A DNA stretch of 64,000 nt from Nostoc flagelliforme FACHB-838. GTDB taxonomy: Bacteria; Cyanobacteriota; Cyanobacteriia; Cyanobacteriales; Nostocaceae. Of the stretch, positions 18,603-26,933 are shown piece after piece. The notes beneath the pieces were generated by a model. The model was not told where the DNA came from. It saw only the letters and a program-made list of their open reading frames with translations, and ran no database searches. Positions within the stretch are counted from its first letter, which is position 1. Every line of letters begins with the position of its first letter. The DNA is taken from contig NZ_JACJSI010000022.1 in NCBI RefSeq assembly GCF_014698065.1, positions 32,004 to 96,003 on the forward strand. Reading direction: 5' to 3'. The position numbers were made by a program, and so were the translations under genes.

Positions 18603-19892
18603 TCAAATATCAACAAGTGATTCCTTAGAACTCAATTCTGGCAAGATATCCAAAGTTGTCGCCCGTTTAGAAACCACATCAGCAAATAACTCTTCATACC
18701 GATTTAGCGCTTGCTCAAAGGAATAGTTTTCTACCGCAAACTTTCTGCCTTTGCGCCCTAATTTTGCTGCTAATTCCGGCTGATTATATAAATTTAATAC
18801 TGCACCAGCTAAAGCATCTGCTGACTCCGGTTCAACAATAATGCCGCCACCACTTTCTTTGATAGCTTTGGCAGCAGTACCAGTGGCAGGAACTGAACCC
18901 ACTATTGGGCGGCCACTGGCTAACAGCAGTGGTATTTTAGAAGGCATATTGAAGGAAATTACATTGCTCTTTTGCACAATCAAACCGACATCAGCGGCTG
19001 CTAACATTTGCGGTAGTTTTTCTCGCGGTTGCAATGGTAACAGCAAAACGTTATCTGCACCACAAGCAAGACAATGCTTTTGCAACCTTTTGAGAGCTTG
19101 AGATTCACCCGCAATTACAAAGACAATTTCTTTGAGATGACGCAAGCGAGATGCTGCTTCTATTACTGTCTCCAAACCTTGCGTCAGAGCAATATTACCT
19201 GAATAAAGCACTACAAATTTATCATCAAGTTGATGGGTAGCTCTCCAATAGTTATTCTCCTTCGGTAAAGGGCGAATAAAATTTAGATTTACCCAATTTG
19301 GAATGCAAGCAATTTTATTAGCCGGGACACCTTTATTTTTTAAATTATCTACAAAGCCATCGGCAATAACGCTAATGCTATGTGCAGTTCGGTAGGCAAA
19401 TTTTTCTAAAGTTTCCAGGGCTGAAATCATTAACTTATTTTTAATTAGCCCAACACGCACAGCAGCTTCTGGCAGAATATCTTGCACATTCAGCACTACT
19501 GGACAGTTGTATAGCCAAGCTATTAAGGTTGCAGGTAAGCAAACTAGTAACGGCGGCACTGTTAAGAGAATTAAATCAGGTCGCTCGCCCCTGAGAGCTT
19601 GTGGCAAACTTGTAAAAACAAAGCTCAACTCTAGCAGTAGGCGATCTATAAGGTTAGGTTTAGATTTAATCCGCAGGTAACTACGCTGAATTTTGACACC
19701 ATTTTTATGTTCAGTAACGTATAACTTACCCCGATAGCGATCGTAAATCTGACGCTGAGGATAGTTAGGCATACCTGTAATTACCCGTACTTTATGCCCT
19801 CGCTTCACTAGCCCTTCTGCTAGTTCAGTCATCAAAGGTGCAATACCGATTGGTTCTGGATGATAGTTATATGAATAAATCAGAATTTGCAT
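18603..19892 (-). CDS. GT4-family glycosyltransferase (WcaI-like)
   Basis: 429 aa with the GT-B fold: N-terminal YSYNYHPEPIGIAPL and MPNYP motifs typical of WcaI-like colanic-acid transferases, a linker, then VLYSGNIALTQGLETVIEA and a C-terminal donor-site E-x7-E region (VEPESADALAGA). Hydrophobic segments around residues 100-140 suggest peripheral membrane contact. It lies between scyF and tyrA in the scytonemin run. It might glycosylate a pigment intermediate or act on the extracellular sheath where scytonemin is deposited; both are inference. Confidence 0.88.
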   Translation of the reverse strand: MQILIYSYNYHPEPIGIAPLMTELAEGLVKRGHKVRVITGMPNYPQRQIYDRYRGKLYVTEHKNGVKIQRSYLRIKSKPNLIDRLLLELSFVFTSLPQALRGERPDLILLTVPPLLVCLPATLIAWLYNCPVVLNVQDILPEAAVRVGLIKNKLMISALETLEKFAYRTAHSISVIADGFVDNLKNKGVPANKIACIPNWVNLNFIRPLPKENNYWRATHQLDDKFVVLYSGNIALTQGLETVIEAASRLRHLKEIVFVIAGESQALKRLQKHCLACGADNVLLLPLQPREKLPQMLAAADVGLIVQKSNVISFNMPSKIPLLLASGRPIVGSVPATGTAAKAIKESGGGIIVEPESADALAGAVLNLYNQPELAAKLGRKGRKFAVENYSFEQALNRYEELFADVVSKRATTLDILPELSSKESLVDI

Positions 19893-20034
19893 GAACTATT
19901 AATGTCCTAAAAGCACCTTAATAATGTTGGCTCTGCTGTCTTATACAGTTTTTATCTGCCTTGTTCCAGATTTAATCACCTGAAACTTTTGTTGGGTGTT
20001 ACCGCCGAGAGTACGCTACCGAAATTATTTACGT

Positions 20035-20062
20035 GGTGCGTTATGCCTTTGGCTAACGCACC
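20035..20062. repeat. Palindromic repeat downstream of scyF
   Basis: GGTGCGTTA and TAACGCACC form a 9-bp stem with a 10-base loop, in the 220-base gap between scyF and the glycosyltransferase. It is of the widespread cyanobacterial TAACGCACC repeat type and may weaken read-through. Confidence 0.6.
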
Positions 20063-20112
20063 TTACCAGACTGTTATTCAAGCATCAGCAGAACTCAGTA
20101 CTATTTTTGCAA

Positions 20113-21294
20113 TTACTTCTCTAAACTGAAGACTGTCTTTTGTTGTCCACGTTTTCGCAATGTGACGGTAGCAGCCCCAAGTCCAAGCAATGCTAAACTC
20201 AGTGCTGAACTTGGCTCCGGTACTTGCTTTCTGCCTTCTACATTTAGCACTTGGACGCGACCTTGGAAGAAATCGCCCACATAAAGCTTGTCATCTTTGA
20301 GGGTTGTGCCACCCGTCCAGTTAAATCTGCCAGGAGTGAGGTCGAGGGGGTTGCCAAAAGGAGGGCCAGTGAATGCTGGAGGCGGTACAGGGTTCCCTGA
20401 TGCATCGCGGGCATTTTCACCGAAGGAAGTCAAGAAGTTACCGTTTTTATCAAATACCTGAACGCGACTGTTGATAGAATCAGCTACATAAACATTCTCT
20501 TCTTCGTCCACTTCGATGCCAATTGGCTGAAGAAGTTGTCCAGGTTCGCTACCTACTGAACCAAATGCCAACAGAGGGCTACCATTTGGATCGAGTACTT
20601 GAACGCGGTTGTTATACTGGTCAGCTACAAAGATATTTCCACTAACTGGGGAAATTCTTATACCTGCTACACCTTGGAATTCCCCAGGTGCAGTGCCTCT
20701 GGTACCACCAATGATACCAATTGGCTGTCCGTCTGATGTATATTTAAGAATCCTTTCGCCGTTAAAATCACCTACGTAGAAGTTGCCATCCTTGTCAAAT
20801 GTCACACCAGATGGCCCAAAGAACAATCTATCCTCTACCAGAGGGGTAAATGCTCCATTTGCAAAGGATCTAATAAAGTTACCCTGAGAATCGAATTGAT
20901 TGATGCGGTTGTTGCGAACATCACCTGCATACAACTCCCCTGTTACGGGATTAAAGTCTACAGTTGTTGGCTCGTCAAACTGCCCAGGCCCTGTGCCGCC
21001 GGAGCCAATTGCTCCAATATACTGACCGCTAGGATTAAATATTTCAATTTTGTGACCGATGTCGTAGTTAGAAGTACCATCCGCCGGGTTAACACCGCGT
21101 CCGTTAGCTATGAGGGTATTCCCTTGGCTATCGACTGCTATCCCTTGGGGAACAAACAGTTCTCCAGGGCCGAAGCCAGGACTGCCGATACTTCTGTCGT
21201 AAGTTAATGTTACAGCCTTGGCTTGGGCTGCTGTTGCCAGCACCATCAATCCAGTACCGAGAATGCCGATTGAGAAATTTTTGACTAATCCCAT
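20113..21294 (-). CDS. scyF: ScyF: exported NHL-repeat beta-propeller, PEP-CTERM
   Basis: 393 aa. An N-terminal signal peptide (hydrophobic to about residue 27, ending AQAKA) precedes NHL-type repeats (blocks such as GQFDEPTTVDFNP, NRINQFD, NNRVQVLD, SRVQVFD), a six-bladed propeller. The C-terminus carries VPEPSSALSLALLGLG plus a basic tail, a PEP-CTERM sorting signal. It is therefore periplasmic or sheath-bound. ScyD-F are cluster-specific proteins thought to act after export of the monomer. It is followed by the glycosyltransferase and preceded by scyE, all on the minus strand. Confidence 0.92.
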   Translation of the reverse strand: MGLVKNFSIGILGTGLMVLATAAQAKAVTLTYDRSIGSPGFGPGELFVPQGIAVDSQGNTLIANGRGVNPADGTSNYDIGHKIEIFNPSGQYIGAIGSGGTGPGQFDEPTTVDFNPVTGELYAGDVRNNRINQFDSQGNFIRSFANGAFTPLVEDRLFFGPSGVTFDKDGNFYVGDFNGERILKYTSDGQPIGIIGGTRGTAPGEFQGVAGIRISPVSGNIFVADQYNNRVQVLDPNGSPLLAFGSVGSEPGQLLQPIGIEVDEEENVYVADSINSRVQVFDKNGNFLTSFGENARDASGNPVPPPAFTGPPFGNPLDLTPGRFNWTGGTTLKDDKLYVGDFFQGRVQVLNVEGRKQVPEPSSALSLALLGLGAATVTLRKRGQQKTVFSLEK

Positions 21295-21467
21295 GAGTTT
21301 GAAGTCCTGGTTGTATGAGTGTATACTCTTTCCTAGACTAATATTCGTTCCCAGTCCTAGTTCGGGAACCCTAATATTTGGGCTGCTGCCTGCTGTTTGA
21401 AATGCAACTTTCTGTGTGAGGCAGCAGCCTATTCTCTAACTATTACCTGACACCAAGTAATGAGGAA

Positions 21468-22853
21468 TTAGACTATCTCTGCTTTGGGTAGTAACTCTTC
21501 ACCCAACTTGTGTTGGCGTTTGCGCTTGGCGATCGCACCAGTTGCGCCTACACTAGCAAGTGCTAATAAGCCAAGTATTGAAGTAGGTTCGGGGACTTTT
21601 TCGGCAACGAGACCATCCACCCGAACAACCGATCCTAGTTGTGGGCCGACACCGCGCTTGGTGATGTATATTTGCCCGTCAGGGCCAATATCGATTCCAG
21701 CAGATGATTCCAACCCTTCACCCGCAGCAACCAGCGTTGTGCGAGTTAGATCAGGAGCAACTTTAATCAGAGAACCGGGAAGGAACCGCAAGTCACCCTG
21801 CAACTGGGATTCGTCGCCGAACTGTAACACCAGCAAATTGCCTTGATCGTCAAAGGTTAAGTCTGTGATTTGTGTAAACCCATCCAGAAAAACCTCTGGG
21901 TTGCCATCTTCGCCGATGCGGAAGATCCGCGATTCATTTTCTGGATATGGAAAACCTGAATATTCCGCAACGTACAAGGCTCCATCGGGGCCAATCGTGC
22001 CACCTGTAGGTACTGATTGAATTGCGATGTTTCCTCCTGGAAGTATGTCTACTAACCCTGGAGGCAGTTCTTGTCCTGGTGGAAGGGGTGGCAATTTTGA
22101 AGCACTAAGGACTTTCTTAGGAATTGCAATTGCCTCAGACTCACTTCCGTCAAGTTTGACTTTGTAAGCGGCGTTTCCACCCCCGTCAACGACATAAGCA
22201 GTATCGCCATCAATGGTCAAATCAAACGGATTGGTAACTACATCCCCACCGTCTGGGTTATTAGCAATTTCATACTTGCCGAAGTCGAAAATACTTTCCA
22301 GCTTTCCGGTATTCAAGTCAGCTTTGAAAAGTTGTGCTAAAAGCGGGGTATTCAGTACTTTATCGGGTGTGGATGGGGGGAAAGTAATTAGTTGCTGCTC
22401 TGGGATCGGGAAAGTAGCACCAAGGTTAAGTGATTCTAGATCACGATTTCCTGGATAACCGGCAAACCCAGTTAGAAGATAAGCATTCCCCTGAGAGTCG
22501 AATTGTACGTCTTGAATACCAGCGCCTTGGTTGCCACTGGGTTGCTCTGCTATAGATTCAAAGTTATTGAATAGACGCTGTGTGGTGCCATCTGATGCAA
22601 CTTTGACCAGTGAACCACTATTACCAGCACAGATAGGCTGAAACAGAGTACTCGGAGATGGTTGGCAATTTCCGTTCCCTCCGATACCTGGCTCTGCTAC
22701 GTAGAGACTGCCGTCAGGGCCAAAGCTAACACCCCGTGCATTACTGACTCCATCGACAATTGTTGTTAGTGTTGCAGCTTGTACAGATGGTGTTCCACAA
22801 ATAGCAGCCAAACAAAATGTCAGAGATGTAAGAGCAAATGATTTGAGTTTCAT
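21468..22853 (-). CDS. scyE: ScyE: exported ScyD/ScyE-family propeller, PEP-CTERM
   Basis: 461 aa. Signal peptide MKLKSFALTSLTF with an SVQA cleavage region, then a beta-propeller with recurring GPDGSLYVAEPG / GPDGALYVAEYSG / GPDGQIYITKRG blocks, then a VPEPTSILGLLAL PEP-CTERM tail and basic end. It is a clear paralogue of ScyD (same block order, same NNPDGGDV segment), so the two arose by tandem duplication. No catalytic site is recognisable; it may bind and position the monomer for oxidation outside the cytoplasmic membrane. Confidence 0.93.
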   Translation of the reverse strand: MKLKSFALTSLTFCLAAICGTPSVQAATLTTIVDGVSNARGVSFGPDGSLYVAEPGIGGNGNCQPSPSTLFQPICAGNSGSLVKVASDGTTQRLFNNFESIAEQPSGNQGAGIQDVQFDSQGNAYLLTGFAGYPGNRDLESLNLGATFPIPEQQLITFPPSTPDKVLNTPLLAQLFKADLNTGKLESIFDFGKYEIANNPDGGDVVTNPFDLTIDGDTAYVVDGGGNAAYKVKLDGSESEAIAIPKKVLSASKLPPLPPGQELPPGLVDILPGGNIAIQSVPTGGTIGPDGALYVAEYSGFPYPENESRIFRIGEDGNPEVFLDGFTQITDLTFDDQGNLLVLQFGDESQLQGDLRFLPGSLIKVAPDLTRTTLVAAGEGLESSAGIDIGPDGQIYITKRGVGPQLGSVVRVDGLVAEKVPEPTSILGLLALASVGATGAIAKRKRQHKLGEELLPKAEIV

Positions 22854-22950
22854 ACCTTTGGAGATTGAGAGTTAAATAAATGGAAACTTTTATGGTTTTA
22901 AAGACAACGAATCGCAGTCTTTGAGGAACGTAGGATTGGTTTGAAACTCT

Positions 22951-24255
22951 TTACTTGAGCGCCACAACTCCATTTATGGGAGGTTTAGTAGCTCTCTTTT
23001 TGTGCAACCAAGCAACACCTAAAGCACCGATCGCTAATATGCCTAAAGCAGAATCAGGTTCAGGGACAGATTTGATATTTTCAATTCTGAGAACTTGTCC
23101 TTTTCCTGGGCGATCGCCTCGGTTTGTGACGTATACGGCATCATCAGCACCAATAGTTAGGGCGCTAGGTGACTCTAATCCATTGCCACTCAGAAGAGTT
23201 GTGCGTGTCCCATCGGCAGCTATTTTGATGACAGAACCATCAAAATCACCTTTCCAGGCTGACTGATTGGCGTACTGCAAAGCATATAAATTGCCTTCAG
23301 TATCAAATTCCAAGTCTGTGAGTTGGGTAAAACCATCGGCGAAGACTGATGATGTTCCATCTACACTGACTCGATAAATTTTTGCGCCATCTTCTGGGAA
23401 GGGAAAACCTGTAAATTGGCTGACATAATAAGCACCATCAGGCCCTTTGGCCACATTTGAGGGGACTGCTTGGCTTGCAAATTGCGATGGGCGAAGCCCC
23501 GCCGTAGGCGATCGCACCTCTTCACCTTGAGATGGCACTTGTGCCGGTTCATTGGATGGTGTACCGGAGGGTGGAAAAACTGGATTAGTCAAGATGTCTT
23601 GGGGAAACGCAACTATCGCCTGCAAATTACTACCATCAGCGTTAACACTGAGTAAGTTGTTTGCACCTGCATCAACTGCAACTAACTTATTGCCATCTAT
23701 TGCAAAACCCAAGGGATTGCTACCGACATCACCACCATCGGGATTGTTGGCGAGTTCATAGTTAGCTAAATCGGCAATACTCGCCCAGGAATTGGTTTTA
23801 AAATCGGGAGCGATAATTTTACCAAGGTCAGTGTCACCTAAATTGCGATCGCGAAAGGCTGGATTAGCCCCATACCCAATCAGAACATAAGGTTTACCTT
23901 GAGCATCAAATTTGATATCACGGGGGCCAGCCGCTCCAGTGCCATCTGGTAATGCTAAGGAAGGAAGTCCTGTAAGTATGCGCTCAGTTTTACCATTCTC
24001 AATTTTGGTAACTGCTCCACTTGTGCCGTAGCATAATGAATCGCCTTGACCGCTTGACGGTGGAACACAAGCGCCACTTCCCCCTATTCCCGCCTCTGTA
24101 ACATAGAGATTACCATCAGGGCTAAAGCTCAAACCTCCGGGGCTATATAGACCGTCGGCGATTACTGAAAAGGATGCAGCTGAGGCAGCTTTGATTCCAG
24201 AAAAAGCGGCAACACAAAAAGTTAGGAAGGTAATCGTAAGTTGTCTCAGTTTCAT
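22951..24255 (-). CDS. scyD: ScyD: exported ScyD/ScyE-family propeller, PEP-CTERM
   Basis: Start set at the ATG at 24253-24255 (MKLRQLTITFLTF), giving the same signal-peptide layout as ScyE; a TTG three codons upstream is less likely. Propeller blocks (SPDGNLYVTEAG, GPDGAYYVSQFTG, GADDAVYVTNRG) and a C-terminal VPEPDSALGILAI PEP-CTERM signal are present. A segment around GEEVRSPTAGL, absent from ScyE, is encoded by a palindromic HIP1-containing repeat (23484-23515) and looks like an in-frame insertion in a loop. Function as for ScyE. Confidence 0.92.
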   Translation of the reverse strand: MKLRQLTITFLTFCVAAFSGIKAASAASFSVIADGLYSPGGLSFSPDGNLYVTEAGIGGSGACVPPSSGQGDSLCYGTSGAVTKIENGKTERILTGLPSLALPDGTGAAGPRDIKFDAQGKPYVLIGYGANPAFRDRNLGDTDLGKIIAPDFKTNSWASIADLANYELANNPDGGDVGSNPLGFAIDGNKLVAVDAGANNLLSVNADGSNLQAIVAFPQDILTNPVFPPSGTPSNEPAQVPSQGEEVRSPTAGLRPSQFASQAVPSNVAKGPDGAYYVSQFTGFPFPEDGAKIYRVSVDGTSSVFADGFTQLTDLEFDTEGNLYALQYANQSAWKGDFDGSVIKIAADGTRTTLLSGNGLESPSALTIGADDAVYVTNRGDRPGKGQVLRIENIKSVPEPDSALGILAIGALGVAWLHKKRATKPPINGVVALK

Positions 24256-24370
24256 GTGTTGCAATACAGCTTATCGTGGGAAATTTAGGGGTGAATTTTA
24301 AACGCAGAGTAACGCTGTAGACGCTTTTGCGGCTTGCCGCAGGCTGGGAAGCGCAGAGGGGCGCCGAGGT

Positions 24371-25339
24371 TTAGTTGGTAACTAGTGCTTCTGGAGTTTT
24401 TGGTAGATAGCTCATTCCTAGGTCAAATGATTTGAGATTGCCAGCTTTGGCTTCTAGTAAACGTTTGATGTTCATGCTCTCAGCGCCAAAGTCTTCAATC
24501 TGAAGTTTGCCGTGGGTCACAGTACCGTCTGTTTTCCAGAATGTGATTCGATGCAGAATAAAACCAGAAGCTTCAGGATCAGCGAAAGCATAAGCGGTTG
24601 GGATGAGTAAGGCTACAGAGCGCTGGTAATATTCGTAATCTGGATAGAAATGTTCTTGCTCAAGCAAGTAGTATTTACTCAGACTATGAACGCGTACAGA
24701 TACTTTTACTTTCTGGTCATATTCATCTTTGAATTCACCTGATTCAGACGTGATATCACCATTTGGTCGTAATAAATGCGCCCACTCATCTACGTTGTTT
24801 AGGTCTTTTAAGTATTCAATGCCGATATCAATTGGGGCATCAACATAAATTGTGTCTGTATCAATAAAGTGGCTTCCTTTAGCTGCTGAGGTCAGACCTG
24901 CCTTGCGTTCTAAATTACCTTTGAGAGAACGACATTCGGAAGTATGTACTGTATGAATTCCCTGCATAATCATTTGAGTCTGCCGTTTGGGATCGACAAA
25001 GCTCAACCAATGAAAATACACACCTTTTTCATCTGTACCTGGCTCGATGTAGTCTGTAGGAAACAACAAGACAGGGTAAACTTGAAAATATTTCTGATAC
25101 TCTAATCCGCAGTGCCACTCAATGCCATAAAACAGCGGATTTTCTAGTTTTTTAACGTGATAGTAAAGATTTTTGTGATAACCAGATGCAGTTCCCAGCC
25201 AGGTATCTTCGTCAATTTGTTCTTTCATCCGGCTATAAAGCGTCCATTCATCCAAGTTCTTTAAACTACAAAGGTAGTTAAAGGCGCTCTCTGGTGAAGT
25301 AGCGATATAAGCTGATGTTGCAAAGGTATTTTTTTCCAC
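24371..25339 (-). CDS. scyC: ScyC: scytonemin monomer cyclase
   Basis: 322 aa with no signal peptide, so cytoplasmic. Two similar halves, each with a SPESAFNYLCSLKNLDEW / PIDIGIEYLKDLNNVDEW-type start, suggest a duplicated START/SRPBCC-like fold. In N. punctiforme, ScyC cyclises and decarboxylates the acyloin made by ScyA to the tricyclic ketone monomer precursor. The identification here rests on position between scyB and scyD and overall pattern. The gap to scyB is 25 bases, so the two are co-transcribed. Confidence 0.92.
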   Translation of the reverse strand: MEKNTFATSAYIATSPESAFNYLCSLKNLDEWTLYSRMKEQIDEDTWLGTASGYHKNLYYHVKKLENPLFYGIEWHCGLEYQKYFQVYPVLLFPTDYIEPGTDEKGVYFHWLSFVDPKRQTQMIMQGIHTVHTSECRSLKGNLERKAGLTSAAKGSHFIDTDTIYVDAPIDIGIEYLKDLNNVDEWAHLLRPNGDITSESGEFKDEYDQKVKVSVRVHSLSKYYLLEQEHFYPDYEYYQRSVALLIPTAYAFADPEASGFILHRITFWKTDGTVTHGKLQIEDFGAESMNIKRLLEAKAGNLKSFDLGMSYLPKTPEALVTN

Positions 25340-25364
25340 TTCTCACTCCTTAAGATAATAAAAA

Positions 25365-26426
25365 TTAAGCTGCGAACGCTTTAGTCTTGTTTCGTTTACC
25401 GTTCTGAATACGGTCTTCTGCTAATCGCTTGGCAGCATCGTTAGTAGTAACTCCCTGCTGGTTAGCAATATCAAAAATTGCTAATAGCGTGTCATAAATG
25501 TTATGCACTTGCTTAAATGCTTTTTCTTCGTCATAACCAATCATTTCGTTATAAACATTGATTAGCCCTCCAGCGTTAATTACATAATCAGGGCTATAAA
25601 GAATTCCTTTCTTGGTAAGCATTTGGCTATGTAGTTGCTCATTTTCCAATTGATTATTGGCTGCACCAGCAATAATAGAAGCTTGCAGAAAAGGAATTGT
25701 ATGACTATTAAGAATTCCTCCTAAAGCGCAAGGAGAAAATATATCTACATCAAGAGAGTAAATTTCGCTTGGCTCTACAATAGTTGCGCCAAAAAGCCGT
25801 TTTGCTTCTTCTGCTTTGGCTGGATCTACATCGCTAACAAAAAGCTTGACATCATGCTCATGTAAGTGTCGGCAAAGATTTTTGCCTACATTTCCTAAGC
25901 CTTGAACTGCAACTTTCATGCCATCAAGTCTTTTGCTCTGCCAACGAGATTCTACAGCAGCTTTAATTCCGAGAAAAACTCCTAAAGATGTTATAGGAGC
26001 GGGGCCACCAGATTTTTCTGATACTCCAACAACATATTTAGTTTCTTGGCTGATTGTCCGCACATCGTCGGGGGTAATATTGACATCCTGTCCGGTAATA
26101 AAGCGCCCATTCAAGCTATCAACAAAACGACCATAAGCTCTCAACAGATCATCTGTTTTATTTTCAGGATTAGCGATAATGACTGCTTTGCCTCCACCAG
26201 CCGGAATGTTAGCGCAAGCAGCTTTATATGTCATTCCCCGACTCAAACGAAGCGCATCTTTCAAAGCAGCTTCTTCGTTGACGTAAGGCATGAGCCTTGT
26301 CGCTCCCATCGCTGGGCCTAAGCTCGTGTCATGGATGGCAATAATTGCTTTAATTTCGGGATTTTTACCATGACAGAAGAGAACTTGTTCGTGACCCATT
26401 TCTCTAACAGTTTCAAATAGCAGCAT
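25365..26426 (-). CDS. scyB: ScyB: tryptophan dehydrogenase (leucine dehydrogenase family)
   Basis: 353 aa of the Glu/Leu/Phe/Val dehydrogenase family. Catalytic lysines lie in GMTYKAACANIPAGGGKAV; the NAD-binding fold is VQGLGNVGKNL; NAGGLINVYNE closes the active site. ScyB oxidatively deaminates L-tryptophan to indole-3-pyruvate, the first committed scytonemin step. The product feeds ScyA. Length and motifs are intact. A 507-base gap with an inverted repeat separates it from scyA, so it may also have its own promoter. Confidence 0.95.
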   Translation of the reverse strand: MLLFETVREMGHEQVLFCHGKNPEIKAIIAIHDTSLGPAMGATRLMPYVNEEAALKDALRLSRGMTYKAACANIPAGGGKAVIIANPENKTDDLLRAYGRFVDSLNGRFITGQDVNITPDDVRTISQETKYVVGVSEKSGGPAPITSLGVFLGIKAAVESRWQSKRLDGMKVAVQGLGNVGKNLCRHLHEHDVKLFVSDVDPAKAEEAKRLFGATIVEPSEIYSLDVDIFSPCALGGILNSHTIPFLQASIIAGAANNQLENEQLHSQMLTKKGILYSPDYVINAGGLINVYNEMIGYDEEKAFKQVHNIYDTLLAIFDIANQQGVTTNDAAKRLAEDRIQNGKRNKTKAFAA

Positions 26427-26619
26427 CTTGACCTCTCGATATTGGTGGGAATTGGTTAGAGAAAGTAATGAACATTACGAAATGTAAGGATATAGACAGA
26501 AAAACACTCTCGAAGATTAAGATTGAGTGAAGTAATAAATCTCTTAGTGTTCAAAAATCAAACATTTAAAATTCCAACTTGCGGAAATGTGATTTTTGGT
26601 TGGAATAAGAGAATGAAGA

Positions 26620-26867
26620 AACGAACCGCCCTGTTTACGAAAGGCTTCCGCCAACGCGTAGTGTCTCATTAGAGAATGACGTAAACAGAAGGACACTTTT
26701 GTGGGTGGGTTTGCCGACTTGAGGGAAGTATCAGTTGCAATGGGAAGATAGTTGTCAAAGGTTTTTGTATCAGTGCTGTGAATTTCTGAAAGATTGGAAT
26801 GCTCCCGTGTTTTACTCTTTTCCTTAGCGTCCTTCTCTACAAGACGCTACGCGTTGGCGGTTCGTTA
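26620..26867. repeat. Inverted repeat in the scyB-scyA gap
   Basis: CCGCCAACGCGTAGTGTC (26648-26665) pairs with GACGCTACGCGTTGGCGG (26843-26860) with one mismatch, and AACGAACCGCC (26620-26630) is mirrored by GGCGGTTCGTT (26857-26867). The element occupies much of the 507-base gap at 26427-26933. The rest of the gap shows no gene. Confidence 0.65.
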
Positions 26868-26933
26868 CAAAAATCTTCGAGCCGGAAGCAAGTAATTTCT
26901 GTAACAATCTCATTCGATTGCCAGCTTTTAAAG

